34,697 nucleotides of DNA, from the NCBI GenBank assembly GCA_027486895.1, contig JAIXOE010000015.1:1-34697 (forward strand), read 5' to 3'. Shown one piece after another: positions 8,084-17,258 of the stretch. A program made the translations under genes and the position numbers. This DNA is from Sphingomonadales bacterium (GTDB taxonomy: Bacteria; Pseudomonadota; Alphaproteobacteria; Sphingomonadales; Sphingomonadaceae). The notes beneath the pieces were generated by a model. The model ran no database searches. It was not told where the DNA came from and worked only from the letters and a program-made list of their open reading frames with translations. Every line of letters begins with the position of its first letter. Positions within the stretch are counted from its first letter, which is position 1.

Positions 8084-9223
8084 TTAGCACACTTTCCGCA
8101 CAAAAACCGATCCTGCAGAATAGCCCGCGCCAAACGAACAGATGAGACCAAGGTCGCCTGCTTTCAGGTCCTGATTATGCTTATGGAAAGCGATGATCGA
8201 ACCGGCGCTTGAGGTATTGGCATATGTGTCGAGCACGGTCGGGCTCTCATCTTCAACCGCTTCATGCCCGAGTACCTTTTGCGCGATAAGCCGGTTCATG
8301 CCGGTATTGGCCTGATGCAGCCACAAACGGCGCAAATCGGACCCTGACAGCCCCAGGCTTTCTGCGTGCTCAAGGATCATCTGCCCAACCATGGGCACGA
8401 CTTCCTTGAACACCTTGCGGCCCTCTTGAACAAACAACTTATCATTGCGCGGTCCGCTTTGGTCAATCGGACCATTGCCATGCGCACGGTTTAGAAATCC
8501 GAAGTTGTTGCGGATATTGTTCGAAAACTGGGTCTTCAAACGTGTGCCCAGAATTTCCCAATGCTGCGCGGGAGCCAAGTCCTTCGCCTCAACCAGAATC
8601 GCGGTTGCTACGTCACCAAAGATAAAGTGGCTATCGCGGTCGCGCCAGTTGAGGTGGCCTGAGGTAATCTCGGGATTTACGACCAGTACGGATCGTGCAT
8701 TGCCGCTGCGGATATAATCTGCAGCCGTCTGGATGCCGAATGTCGCGGATGAGCACGCAACATTCATGTCGAAGCCAAAACCGCGCTCCATGCCCAATTC
8801 GTGCTGAATCTCTACTGCCATGGCAGGGTAAGAACGCTGCATATTGGACGCGGCACATAAAACAGCATCAACTTCGCTTATGTCGCGGCCAGCATTTGCC
8901 AATGCTTCACGGCAAGCGGCAACGCCAATTTCTGCCATTAGCGAAATCTGGTCATTCGGGCGCTCCGCATATCGCGGCTCCATAATGTCGGGATCCAATA
9001 TGGCGGTTTTGTCCATCACATGGCGCGACTTGATACCGCTGGCCTTTTCCACAAACTCGACCGAGCTGTGCGTCAACGGCTCTGCATCTGGATGCGCGGC
9101 GTTATACCGATCTGCATATGCGTTGAAGCTGGCCACAAGCTCCTCATTGCTGATGGTATCGGTTGGCGTAAATAAGCCCGTTGCTGAAATGACCGGTATG
9201 GCGCCGTGCGCTGAATGCGACAT
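8084..9223 (-). CDS. Beta-ketoacyl-ACP synthase III family protein (FabH-like, long form)
   Basis: This 379-residue thiolase-fold condensing enzyme has the KAS III triad Cys157 (NVACSSATFG), His303 (LWLHQANTGMN) and Asn336 (YANTSSAG), and the C-terminal glycine loop FGAGYSAGS. It is about 50 residues longer than FabH, with an insertion near residues 30-90. The start ATGLFTPTDTISNEELVASFNAY closely resembles, from memory, Pseudomonas PA3286, which diverts octanoyl-CoA into fatty acid synthesis. That function is a family analogy only. A GGGAA ribosome site precedes the ATG. It is divergent from the acyltransferase gene at 9343, sharing about 119 bases, and convergent with the PilZ gene. Confidence 0.9.
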   Translation of the reverse strand: MSHSAHGAIPVISATGLFTPTDTISNEELVASFNAYADRYNAAHPDAEPLTHSSVEFVEKASGIKSRHVMDKTAILDPDIMEPRYAERPNDQISLMAEIGVAACREALANAGRDISEVDAVLCAASNMQRSYPAMAVEIQHELGMERGFGFDMNVACSSATFGIQTAADYIRSGNARSVLVVNPEITSGHLNWRDRDSHFIFGDVATAILVEAKDLAPAQHWEILGTRLKTQFSNNIRNNFGFLNRAHGNGPIDQSGPRNDKLFVQEGRKVFKEVVPMVGQMILEHAESLGLSGSDLRRLWLHQANTGMNRLIAQKVLGHEAVEDESPTVLDTYANTSSAGSIIAFHKHNQDLKAGDLGLICSFGAGYSAGSVFVRKVC

Positions 9224-9342
9224 GTTTTTTCCCGCTTGTTTTTAATTGCGTCCGGGTGCCTAGCCCTTGCGTATTTATGAAACAAGACGTTTGAAAAGGT
9301 TTACAACATAGTTATGGGGGCGACGGGGGAGGAAGACAAAAT

Positions 9343-9948
9343 ATGTCGTTGACGGAACGTCAGCCCAGCTGGCTGTCCCGGCTTTTCAGGCGGGCATTGG
9401 TGGGGCTATACAAACGTGGCGGTTGGCATGCGCATGGCGTTGTGCCAGAACCGCGTAAATTCGTGCTGATTGCGGCGCCACACACCAGCAACTGGGATTT
9501 TGTATATTTTCTAGGGTTAACAGATGACCTTGGAATTATGCCGCATTTCATGGCGAAATCCTCCCTATTCCGCTGGCCCTTTACCAACTTCATGCTCGAC
9601 ATGGGTGGCGTTCCTGTGGATCGTAGCTCCAACAAAAATTACGTTCAGCAGATGATTGATGAATTCGGCCGCCGGAAAGAATTCATGCTTACCATTGCAC
9701 CTGAGGGCACGAGGGGAAGCGTAAAGGCTTGGAAAACAGGCTTCTACCACATCGCTATGGGCGCGGGCGTCCCGCTAGTTGTCGGCATGATGGACTACCA
9801 GTCGAAGTCAGGGGGCTTAGGCCCCGCCATTTGGCCGACGGGTGACTATAAGGCTGATATGGAAAAGGTTGCGAAAATTTATGCTACCGTCGTACCAAAG
9901 CACCCTGCAAAAGGGATGACCGGCATTTTTGCAAAGGACGAAACATGA
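9343..9948 (+). CDS. PlsC-like 1-acyl-glycerol-phosphate acyltransferase family protein
   Basis: This 201-residue protein has the acyltransferase signature HX4D as HTSNWD (His47, Asp52) and the substrate-binding motif PEGTRG (Glu121-Gly125). The segment between has the usual FMAKSSLFRWP and GGVPVDRSS blocks. It is short for PlsC and has no clear membrane helix, so it belongs to the compact lysophospholipid acyltransferase branch; the acyl acceptor is not certain. A GGAGG ribosome site supports the start at 9343. The stop overlaps the next ATG (ATGA), so translation is coupled to the DUF1295 gene. With the divergent KAS III gene this suggests membrane-lipid modification. Confidence 0.87.
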   Translation: MSLTERQPSWLSRLFRRALVGLYKRGGWHAHGVVPEPRKFVLIAAPHTSNWDFVYFLGLTDDLGIMPHFMAKSSLFRWPFTNFMLDMGGVPVDRSSNKNYVQQMIDEFGRRKEFMLTIAPEGTRGSVKAWKTGFYHIAMGAGVPLVVGMMDYQSKSGGLGPAIWPTGDYKADMEKVAKIYATVVPKHPAKGMTGIFAKDET

Positions 9949-10754
9949 CAGCTATTGTCCCCACACTCGCAGTCAACGCTGCTGCCCTGCTCGCGGTCAT
10001 TCTGATGCTTTGGGCTTATTCGGTAAAGATCCGGGATGTGTCGTTCATTGATGCCTTTTGGGCATTCGGAATGGTGCTGCTCGCATGGGCAAGTTGGGCA
10101 CAATCCGCTGCGCCTGGCGCGCGCTCCAATTTGCTGCTTGGTTTGACGACGCTGTGGGGGCTTCGGCTTGCGCTGCATTTGTGGACTCGCTGGCGCGCGC
10201 ATGGCGAGGATCCGCGTTACGCCAAAATCATGCGTAGCGTGATGGAGAAAAAGGGGTGGAGCTGGAGCAAGACTTCGCTGCTGTCCGTTTTTCTAACACA
10301 GGCCCCATTGCTGTTCATCACGTGCCTGCCGGCGCAAATCGGCATCTGGTCAAGTGATGGCGGCCGCAATGTTCTGGGTCCGCTCGCTTTTGCTGGAGCA
10401 ATTATCGCCCTCATCGGCATATTGTTTGAAACCATTGGTGATGCGCAGCTGAACGCCTTCCGCGCCAATCCCGCGAACAAGGGCAAGGTGCTCGACACCG
10501 GCCTTTGGCGCTATACGCGCCACCCGAATTATTTCGGCGATGCCTGCACTTGGTGGGGCATCTGGCTCATCGCATGTGAAACCGGCCTGCCGGGTTGGAT
10601 AAGCATCATTGGCCCCATCTTCCTGACCTTCACGCTCACACGTTGGTCGGGCAAGCCGTTGCTCGAATATGGCATGCGCAAGACGCGGCCCGGATATGCG
10701 GAATATGTCGCGCGCACCTCAGGCTTCTTCCCGCTGCCGCCAAAGTCGCGCTAA
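9945..10754 (+). CDS. DUF1295 integral membrane protein (steroid 5-alpha-reductase-like)
   Basis: This 269-residue membrane protein has about six predicted hydrophobic helices. The C-terminal half carries the family motif TGLWRYTRHPNYFGD, also seen in steroid 5-alpha-reductase and isoprenylcysteine methyltransferase relatives, followed by WWGIWL and a closing RPGYAEYVARTSGFFPLPP. Homologues often lie near cyclopropane fatty-acid and other lipid genes, but the reaction is not established. The start overlaps the acyltransferase stop by four bases, indicating an operon. It ends only 4 bases from the convergent P450 stop, with no obvious terminator between them. Confidence 0.88.
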   Translation: MTAIVPTLAVNAAALLAVILMLWAYSVKIRDVSFIDAFWAFGMVLLAWASWAQSAAPGARSNLLLGLTTLWGLRLALHLWTRWRAHGEDPRYAKIMRSVMEKKGWSWSKTSLLSVFLTQAPLLFITCLPAQIGIWSSDGGRNVLGPLAFAGAIIALIGILFETIGDAQLNAFRANPANKGKVLDTGLWRYTRHPNYFGDACTWWGIWLIACETGLPGWISIIGPIFLTFTLTRWSGKPLLEYGMRKTRPGYAEYVARTSGFFPLPPKSR

Positions 10755-10758
10755 GCCG

Positions 10759-11979
10759 TTACTTCGTCAGCCAGATTTCGCCATAGCCGTTAAAGGCTGG
10801 CGCGATCTTGTGCTTCACTTCGCGCTCCGGTGCGAATGCAAGGTTCGGAAAGCGTTCGAACAATAAAGGCAAAGCGATTTTCGCCTGCGCCTTGCCTAGC
10901 CCTGCCCCCAAGCAATAATGCGCGCCACCGCCAAAAGCGAAGTGCTGAATACGGGGGCGTTCGATATCAAATTTGTGTGGATCCGGGTTCATTTCGGGGT
11001 CGAAGTGCGCACCAAATAGCGACATGTGGATTGTATCGCCTTGTTTGATTGATTTGTCAGCGACCTCCATGTCTTCATGCGCGCTCCGCAGTACCTGCGT
11101 AACCGGCGGTTCCACGCGCAGGATTTCGTCCATGGCATTGTCATGTAGATCTGGCCGCGCTCGAAACTTTGCCAGTTGCTCAGGATTTTTCAAAAGCTGC
11201 ACCACGCCAGCGCCCAGCATATCAGTCGTGGTAGAATTCCCTGCAATAAGCAGCAGACGGATGAGCAGCACGATATCCTGCGTCGTCAGCGTATCCCCCT
11301 GCTCTTCCGCCAACGCCAATCGCGTAATCAGATCGTCCGAAGGATTGGTGCGCCGCGCGTCCACTTCACGAGCGAGATAGTCCGCAAGAACGGTGGTCGA
11401 TTCCTCATATAAAGCGGTCTGCTCTTGGGTGCGGAACGGGTTTAATGCCTGCATACAGCCAAGCGACCAGCGGCGGAAATCTGCGCGGTCTGCGGCGTTG
11501 ATGCCAAGCAGTTCAGCCATTACGGTCGTGGGCAGTGGCGACCCGAAAAGTTGGACGAAGTCGAACTCTCCATCCGCAGCCATAATATCGTCGGCAAGCC
11601 CTTTTGCAATTTGTTCGATGCGCGGCAGCAAAGCATCCACCGACCGCTTGTTAAAAGCCTGCAACACAAGCGTCCGTTGGCGCTTATGCTCGGGATCGTC
11701 GAGCATAAGGATGGACAATTCTTTGCTGTTATTGCCGTACAGGGTTTTGGAAAAACTGCCTTCATTGGCTTTACGCGGGTCAGCGTTCAGCTCACGATTT
11801 TTGATGAGCTCCGAAACTTCCTTGCCGCGCGTTAGGAAATAGCGACCAAGCTGCTTATCATGGTGCACAGGATCGCTTGCGCGCAACCGATCTAGCGGTA
11901 CCCAAGGCGTTTCGCGATACACGGGGTCCAATGCCGAAAGCTGGTAACCAGTTGGAAAAGGCAAATCTTCGTCGGACAT
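10759..11979 (-). CDS. Cytochrome P450 with unusual I-helix
   Basis: This is a soluble bacterial P450 of 406 residues. The heme-binding loop FAFGGGAHYCLGAG places the thiolate ligand at Cys356. The K-helix ExxR is EILR, followed by a typical VLRSAHEDMEV stretch. The I-helix reads LIAGNSTTTDML: the usual acid of the AGxD/ET motif is Ser249, with the conserved threonine kept at 250. No ferredoxin or ferredoxin reductase gene is beside it, so its electron donors lie elsewhere. The substrate is unknown, though the neighbours handle lipids. It has a 147-base upstream gap to rimO, which reads the same way and ends there. Confidence 0.94.
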   Translation of the reverse strand: MSDEDLPFPTGYQLSALDPVYRETPWVPLDRLRASDPVHHDKQLGRYFLTRGKEVSELIKNRELNADPRKANEGSFSKTLYGNNSKELSILMLDDPEHKRQRTLVLQAFNKRSVDALLPRIEQIAKGLADDIMAADGEFDFVQLFGSPLPTTVMAELLGINAADRADFRRWSLGCMQALNPFRTQEQTALYEESTTVLADYLAREVDARRTNPSDDLITRLALAEEQGDTLTTQDIVLLIRLLLIAGNSTTTDMLGAGVVQLLKNPEQLAKFRARPDLHDNAMDEILRVEPPVTQVLRSAHEDMEVADKSIKQGDTIHMSLFGAHFDPEMNPDPHKFDIERPRIQHFAFGGGAHYCLGAGLGKAQAKIALPLLFERFPNLAFAPEREVKHKIAPAFNGYGEIWLTK

Positions 11980-12126
11980 ATCTTCCCCAATTGCAAAATG
12001 TCAGTATTTGTGAACTTTCAGCAATTGATAGGCAAAAGCCCTATTAAGTCAAAGGGCTTCCACCAAAATCGGACGAAGAAATTTCTCAGGCGTGGGTGCC
12101 CGAACAATCGATCCAGTTGGCCTTAA

Positions 12127-13491
12127 TTAGGCGACAACACCAAACAAGTCGTGCTCGTCCGCATCCTCGATGTCCACTTGAACAATGTCACCGGCTTTTA
12201 ATGTCGGAGTAACGTCACGCAAATAGACATGGCCATCGATTTCAGGCGCATCAGCCTGTGACCGTCCGGTGGCGCCAACGCTGCCATCTTCATCAGCCTC
12301 ACCGATTTCGTCGATAATGACAGGGATATTTCGTCCGACCTTTGCGGCAAGCTTGGCTGCACTGATCGCCGCCGTCTTTTCCATAATCCGTTGGAATCGC
12401 TCTTCCTTGACCTCTTCAGGGACAGGGTTTGGCAAATGGTTTGCCTGCGCGCCTTCCACCGGTTCGAAACGGAAAGCTCCGACCCGGTCCAGCTGTGCTT
12501 CGTCCAACCAGTCGAGCAGATATTGGAAATCAGCATCGGTTTCGCCCGGAAAGCCAACCACAAAGCTGGACCGGATTGCGATATCGGGCGCGATGCTGCG
12601 CCAATTGCGGATGCGTTCAAGCACCTTCGCTTCATTAGCGGGACGCTTCATCGCTTTTAGAACATTCGGCGCTGCATGCTGAAACGGGATGTCGAGATAT
12701 GGGGTCAGATAGCCTTCTGCCATCAACGGGATAACGTCGTCGACGTGCGGATATGGATAGACATAGTGCAGCCGGACCCAAGGCGCGATGCCCTCGCTTG
12801 TGCGCAAGCTACCCAGTTCGCGGCCGAGGTCAGTCATATGCGCGCGCACCTGACGCCCCTTCCACTCACGTGGTTCATGCCGCGTATCGACGCCATATGC
12901 CGACGTGTCCTGAGAAATGACCAAAAGCTCTTTGGTGCCCGCCGCGACCAGTTTCTCTGCCTCACGCAACACGGCATCAATCCGTCGGCTTGCAAGCTTT
13001 CCGCGCAACGACGGGATGATGCAGAAAGCGCAGCTATGGTTGCAGCCTTCGGAAATCTTCAAATAGCTGTAATGGCGCGGCGTCAGCTTCAATCCGCCTT
13101 CGGGCACCAGATCAACAAACGCGCCGCGTGTGGGCGGCGCAGCTTCATGAACGGCCGAAACCACGGCTTCATATTGATGTGCGCCCGTGATTGCCAGCAC
13201 ATCAGGGAAGCGCGCACGGATGACATCCGCTTCATTACCCATGCAGCCAGTCACAATCACGCGGCCGTTTTCTGCAATCGCCTCGCCGATAGCTTCAAGG
13301 CTCTCTTCCTTCGCGGAATCGAGAAAACCGCAAGTGTTGACGAGGACAACGTCAGCGCCCGCGTAATCGGGCGACAGGCCGTAGCCGTCAGCGCGCAGCT
13401 TAGTGAGGATCCGTTCGCTATCGACCAACGCCTTTGGACAGCCAAGCGATACCATGCCGACCTTCGGCGCTGCTTTGATTTGAGTTGCCAT
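12127..13491 (-). CDS. rimO: Ribosomal protein uS12 methylthiotransferase RimO
   Basis: RimO is a radical-SAM enzyme with two iron-sulfur clusters that methylthiolates an aspartate of ribosomal protein uS12. From the ATG at 13491 the protein has 454 residues and starts like E. coli RimO ([20 protein letters not shown]). The N-terminal cluster cysteines are Cys18, Cys54 and Cys83. The radical-SAM motif [10 protein letters not shown] gives Cys150, Cys154 and Cys157. The C-terminal ~65 residues form the TRAM domain ([20 protein letters not shown]). RimO is separated from the related MiaB by the PKALVDSE signature. Alternative GTG/ATG starts 5-13 residues upstream exist; none has a strong ribosome site. 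Confidence 0.95.
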   Translation of the reverse strand: MATQIKAAPKVGMVSLGCPKALVDSERILTKLRADGYGLSPDYAGADVVLVNTCGFLDSAKEESLEAIGEAIAENGRVIVTGCMGNEADVIRARFPDVLAITGAHQYEAVVSAVHEAAPPTRGAFVDLVPEGGLKLTPRHYSYLKISEGCNHSCAFCIIPSLRGKLASRRIDAVLREAEKLVAAGTKELLVISQDTSAYGVDTRHEPREWKGRQVRAHMTDLGRELGSLRTSEGIAPWVRLHYVYPYPHVDDVIPLMAEGYLTPYLDIPFQHAAPNVLKAMKRPANEAKVLERIRNWRSIAPDIAIRSSFVVGFPGETDADFQYLLDWLDEAQLDRVGAFRFEPVEGAQANHLPNPVPEEVKEERFQRIMEKTAAISAAKLAAKVGRNIPVIIDEIGEADEDGSVGATGRSQADAPEIDGHVYLRDVTPTLKAGDIVQVDIEDADEHDLFGVVA

Positions 13492-13582
13492 GATGGGGCG
13501 GCGCATAGCGGGTTTCGCCGTGCTTGTCACGGGCGGTGAACAGGCGCATGTTAAAGCTCCGGAATTTCACGAGGAATAATCG

Positions 13583-13984
13583 ATGGCGAACGCAAATTTA
13601 TTGGCGATTTTGGTGGCTGCAGCGACCGGCTTTCTCATTGGTGGCCTTTGGTATGGGCCCTTGTTTGGCAAGGCATGGATGGCTGAACACGGATTTACCG
13701 AAGAACAGTTGCGTGCGGGCAATATGGTCAAAATCTACGGGCTGACCTTTGCCTTTTCGGTGTTGTCGGCACTTTTTCTCGGTCATTTGCTGTCAGCAGT
13801 GGACGCAAGCCCGCGTGCGACCATCATGATCTCGGTCGGCATATCGCTGGGCTATATCATCCCCGCAATTGGCACGAATTATCTGTTCTCACGCAAATCA
13901 GGCAAGCTGTTCGCCATTGACGCAAGCTATTGGCTGACATTCTACGCTGCGATGGGATTAGTATTCTTATTGTTGGGACACTAG
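13583..13984 (+). CDS. DUF1761 integral membrane protein
   Basis: This 133-residue protein has four predicted transmembrane helices and fits the DUF1761 family. The first helix ends in the family-typical GGLWYGPLFGKAWM, followed by a short amphipathic stretch (EHGFTEEQL), two central helices, and a last helix with SYWLTFYAAMGLVFLLL. Family members are small inner-membrane proteins of unknown function. A GAGGA ribosome site precedes the ATG. Its TAG lies in the tetranucleotide CTAG at 13981-13984, which on the other strand could be the stop of a small ORF. Confidence 0.85.
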   Translation: MANANLLAILVAAATGFLIGGLWYGPLFGKAWMAEHGFTEEQLRAGNMVKIYGLTFAFSVLSALFLGHLLSAVDASPRATIMISVGISLGYIIPAIGTNYLFSRKSGKLFAIDASYWLTFYAAMGLVFLLLGH

Positions 13985-14091
13985 GATTTTGAGGGGATGA
14001 TTTGCAACAGCCGGACATCGGCCCAAACTGGTAACTTGCTCGCGCGCCGCAGCGCCGCCTTGAATGTGCCCGATGCATCAGGTTTTGCCAT
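13981..14091 (-). CDS. Possible 36-residue ORF after the nlpD-like gene
   Basis: This is a tentative call. An ATG at 14089-14091, inside the last codons of the LysM/M23 gene in another frame, opens a 36-codon frame starting MAKPDASGTFKAALRRASKL and ending LLQIIPSKS. A GGGG seven bases before the ATG could serve as ribosome site. It fills the otherwise empty space to the convergent DUF1761 gene exactly: both stops sit in one palindromic CTAG. The product would be basic and soluble, with no family recognised. It could equally be chance. Confidence 0.3.
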   Translation of the reverse strand: MAKPDASGTFKAALRRASKLPVWADVRLLQIIPSKS

Positions 14092-15112
14092 TAGCAGGCC
14101 CCAGATAGTTCAACGGATTAACCACGCGCCGGTCTTTGCGCACTTGAAAATGCAATTGCGGCTGCGTGACATAACCAGTTTCCCCAACCCCGCCAATTTG
14201 CTGCCCGACTGAAACCCGATCGCCCTTGGTTACATCTAACCGGCCAAGATGACCATAAGCCGTTATCCAGCCAGCGCCGTGATCAATCAGCACCAATCCG
14301 CCAAATACGCCAATTTCGTTGCCGCTGTAAACGACGACACCGGGCGCCGCAGCTTTAACAGGAGCGCCGCTTTGTCCGGCAATGTTGACGCCATCATTTA
14401 CCCGTCCGCCGCCCTGTGCGCCAAACCGTCCAACGATATTACCGTTCAATGGCCATGCAAAACGACCGGCAAAGTTTGTGGACAGGCTAGCGGCTACCAC
14501 TGGCGCACCAGCAGCATTTCCTCCGGTAACGATATCGTCGATGTTCAGGGTAAATGCTGCCGCACGCGATTCCGGGTCGGGCATTAGTGGCCGATCATTT
14601 CCAATAGCTGCCGGTTCGGTTGGCAAAAGCAGGTTTTGCCCAACTTGCAGCGTGTAGGGCGGCTGCAACGCGTTAATCATGACAATGTCGGCCCAAACCG
14701 CCCGATAGGCGCGGGCAATCGCGATGCCGGTCTCACCGGCACTCACACGGTGGTATAGGCCACCGGGTATCTGGAGTCGGTCCCCCGGACGTATCGGATA
14801 AGGCGCCTGCAGATTATTGGCATCGGCAATCGCGGTCGCACCTGCGCCTGTTTTGCTCGCGATGGCAAACAGGCTGTCGCCCGATTGAACGACATATGAT
14901 GTTGTCGCAACTTGCCGGGCATTGCGCTGAACCGATGCAGGGCTCCAACTAGGCGTCTCCGCAACAATGGCCTGTTCAGGCACAATCTGAGGTTCGCTGG
15001 CAACCTCGGCCGGCGCAACAGCTGCAGTAGCAAGCCGATAATCATCGCCGCCACGCGGAATACAGGCCGACAAAAGCAAGGTCGAAATAATTGCTATCAA
15101 CCTCGTTCGCAT
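14078..15112 (-). CDS. LysM-LysM-M23 lipoprotein, NlpD-like (degenerate active site)
   Basis: This 344-residue envelope protein has a lipoprotein signal with lipobox LSAC (Cys17), a linker, two LysM peptidoglycan-binding domains (about 72-115 and 119-163) and a C-terminal M23/LytM domain (about 225-335). In active LytM enzymes the first zinc ligands are His and Asp in an HxxxD pattern; here that block reads RVNDGVNIAG, with Asn at both positions. The later AYGHL and QLHFQV histidines remain. E. coli NlpD is likewise degenerate (GNKGIDIAG), so this is likely an amidase activator in septum splitting. It follows surE with a 10-base gap, echoing the E. coli surE-pcm-nlpD order without pcm. Confidence 0.9.
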   Translation of the reverse strand: MRTRLIAIISTLLLSACIPRGGDDYRLATAAVAPAEVASEPQIVPEQAIVAETPSWSPASVQRNARQVATTSYVVQSGDSLFAIASKTGAGATAIADANNLQAPYPIRPGDRLQIPGGLYHRVSAGETGIAIARAYRAVWADIVMINALQPPYTLQVGQNLLLPTEPAAIGNDRPLMPDPESRAAAFTLNIDDIVTGGNAAGAPVVAASLSTNFAGRFAWPLNGNIVGRFGAQGGGRVNDGVNIAGQSGAPVKAAAPGVVVYSGNEIGVFGGLVLIDHGAGWITAYGHLGRLDVTKGDRVSVGQQIGGVGETGYVTQPQLHFQVRKDRRVVNPLNYLGPANGKT

Positions 15113-15122
15113 CGGCTTTCTC

Positions 15123-15890
15123 CTATCCGCTATAAGCGCTCTGAAGGTTCGCGAGGGACTCGCGATGGGTTAGATCAAGCTGCAATGGCGTCACTGCGAT
15201 ATATCCATCCTCAATGACTTCAAGGTCAGTATCATGTCCGGGCGTGTGCACCATTCCATGAAGCCCGAACCAATAATAGTCGTAACCACGTGGATCGGTT
15301 CCCTTGACGATGGAACCGCGACTATAGTCATGGAACCCCTGCCGCGCGACTTTGATGCCTTTAACATCCTGCGGCAATACAGGCGGGAAGTTCACGTTGG
15401 TCAACGTGCGCGGTGTGAACGGCATATCCAGCAAAGGCCGAAGCACGCGCTCGCCCCACGCTTCCGCTGCCGAAAAGGGTACGGCATCTGCCATGCCTTC
15501 TTTGCTGTAAACTTGGCTCAGCGCAATGGATCGAATGCCAGCCAAAGCCCCTTCCATCGCCGCAGAGACCGTTCCAGAATAGGTGATATCATCGCCAAGG
15601 TTCGCACCACGGTTCACACCCGACAAAATCAGGTCGGGCTTGGTATCTTTCATAATGACACCAATGCCGAGCATAACGGAATCCGTTGGCGTCCCTGCGA
15701 CCGAATAATGTTTTTCGCCATGTTGGCGGATTCGGACAGGCTTAGTCAGCGTTAGTGAATGACCCGCGCCCGAGTTTTCCTCGGCTGGTGCAACAATCCA
15801 GATGTCATCGCTAAGGGTGCGGGCAATGGCTTCCAACACCTTTAGGCCAGGCGCATTTACACCATCGTCGTTGGTCAATAAAATGCGCAT
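15123..15890 (-). CDS. surE: 5'/3'-nucleotidase SurE
   Basis: SurE is a metal-dependent phosphatase of nucleoside monophosphates, linked to stationary-phase survival. The 255-residue length is normal. The start [16 protein letters not shown] carries the metal-binding pair Asp8-Asp9. Further family motifs are PAEENSGAGHS (Ser40), the asparagine in LSGVNRGANLGDDITYSGTV, and AGTPTDSV. Its ATG overlaps the serS stop by one base (TGATG), so it is translationally coupled to serS, and the nlpD-like gene follows. The trio is a conserved arrangement in proteobacteria. Confidence 0.96.
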   Translation of the reverse strand: MRILLTNDDGVNAPGLKVLEAIARTLSDDIWIVAPAEENSGAGHSLTLTKPVRIRQHGEKHYSVAGTPTDSVMLGIGVIMKDTKPDLILSGVNRGANLGDDITYSGTVSAAMEGALAGIRSIALSQVYSKEGMADAVPFSAAEAWGERVLRPLLDMPFTPRTLTNVNFPPVLPQDVKGIKVARQGFHDYSRGSIVKGTDPRGYDYYWFGLHGMVHTPGHDTDLEVIEDGYIAVTPLQLDLTHRESLANLQSAYSG

Positions 15891-17170
15891 CAGGCTGCAA
15901 TCTCCAGTTTCGTCAGGCCGCCCATATATGGCAGCAGTGCCGTCGGAACGGTCACGCTACCATCCGCTTGCTGATAATTTTCGAGGACAGCGACCAGCGT
16001 ACGGCCCACAGCCAGACCAGACCCGTTCAACGTATGCACGAACACATTGCCTTTGCTTTCCGCAGGTCGGTAGCGCGTGTTCATCCGGCGCGCTTGCCAA
16101 TCACCGCAGTTCGAACAGCTTGAGATTTCACGGTACAGCCCCTGCCCCGGCAACCAGACCTCAAGGTCATAGGTCCTGCGCGCGCTGGCACCCATGTCAC
16201 CGGTGCACAGCAGCATCTTGCGATACGGTAGCTCAAGCGCTTGCAATATACCCTCGGCACTTTCGACCATGCGTTCATGCTCGGCAGCGCTGTCTTCGGG
16301 GCGAACGATCGAAACCAGTTCCACCTTTTCAAACTGGTGCTGGCGGATCAGGCCTTTTGTATCGCGGCCAGCCGCGCCTGCTTCAGAACGGAAACAAGGC
16401 GTCAACGCGGTCATCCGGATCGGCAGAGTGCTTTCATCCAAAATCTGTTCGCGCACGCTGTTGGTCAGCGACACTTCAGCCGTTGGGATAAGCCACCGGC
16501 CATCGGTCGTCTGGAAATTGTCTTCGGCAAACTTTGGAAGTTGTCCGGTACCAAACAGCGATTCCTGACGCACCAAATAAGGCGTTGCGCATTCGGTGTA
16601 GCCGCGCGCGCCCGTCTGGTAATCCAGCATGAATTGACCAAGCGCACGATTAAGCCGTGCCATCTGCCCGCGCATGAAGGTGAAGCGCGCACCTGAAATC
16701 GCAACGCCAGTTTCAAAATCGAGGCCAAGTATTGGCCCCAAATCGGCATGATCGCGTGGTTGGAATTCAAAACTGCGTGGGGTTCCCCATCGCGCTATTT
16801 CAACATTCTCTGTTTCATCCGCGCCATCGGGCGTGTCGTCCGCCGGCAAATTGGGAAGCCCGGCGAGCAACGTATCAAGCTCTTCGCCTGCCGCGCGCTC
16901 CTTTTCTTCCAGCGCCGGCAAAGTGTCCTTCAACGTTGCAACTTCAGCTTTCAGCGAATCCGCCGTCGCCGTGTCGCCTTTGCCCATGGCGGCGCCAATT
17001 GCTTTGGACGCTTCGTTACGGCGCGCCTGCGCATTTTGCATTTCGGTCAACAATGCGCGGCGATTTTCATCCAGCGCCAGAACCGATGCAGCAATCGGCG
17101 CAGCGCCCCTGCGGATAAGGGCGGCGTCAAAGTCTTGCGGATTTTCACGGATATATTTTAGGTCATGCAT
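15890..17170 (-). CDS. serS: Serine--tRNA ligase
   Basis: SerS charges tRNA(Ser) and, as a first step, tRNA(Sec). This class II synthetase has 426 residues, the usual size. The N-terminal ~110 residues form the long antiparallel coiled-coil arm that grips the tRNA (from [15 protein letters not shown] to [15 protein letters not shown]). The catalytic core shows motif 2 as [20 protein letters not shown] and motif 3 as [17 protein letters not shown]. The start [19 protein letters not shown] is standard. It opens the serS-surE-nlpD-like operon, 39 bases from the terminator of the neighbouring repeat-protein gene, which is read in the same direction. Confidence 0.97.
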   Translation of the reverse strand: MHDLKYIRENPQDFDAALIRRGAAPIAASVLALDENRRALLTEMQNAQARRNEASKAIGAAMGKGDTATADSLKAEVATLKDTLPALEEKERAAGEELDTLLAGLPNLPADDTPDGADETENVEIARWGTPRSFEFQPRDHADLGPILGLDFETGVAISGARFTFMRGQMARLNRALGQFMLDYQTGARGYTECATPYLVRQESLFGTGQLPKFAEDNFQTTDGRWLIPTAEVSLTNSVREQILDESTLPIRMTALTPCFRSEAGAAGRDTKGLIRQHQFEKVELVSIVRPEDSAAEHERMVESAEGILQALELPYRKMLLCTGDMGASARRTYDLEVWLPGQGLYREISSCSNCGDWQARRMNTRYRPAESKGNVFVHTLNGSGLAVGRTLVAVLENYQQADGSVTVPTALLPYMGGLTKLEIAA

Positions 17171-17209
17171 GGTCGCTGGCTATGCCGTTCGCGCATGGGT
17201 TTCGCAACG

Positions 17210-17234
17210 AAAAAGGGCGGCCCGAAGACCGCCC
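17210..17234 (-). terminator. Intrinsic terminator of the repeat-protein gene
   Basis: Read on the minus strand: GGGCGGTC, a TTCG tetraloop, GGCCGCCC and then TTTTT. This is an 8-bp stem (one T-G wobble) with a very stable loop and a clean T-tract, 25 bases after the stop of the Ser/Thr/Gly repeat gene. It would keep that transcript out of serS. Confidence 0.85.
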
Positions 17235-17258
17235 GTTTCCGGACCTGCTAAAAACAGA

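Noticed and set aside
12676-13539. Plus-strand frame of 287 codons opposite rimO
   Set aside because: RimO on the other strand has all its cluster cysteines, and the plus frame shows no domain.
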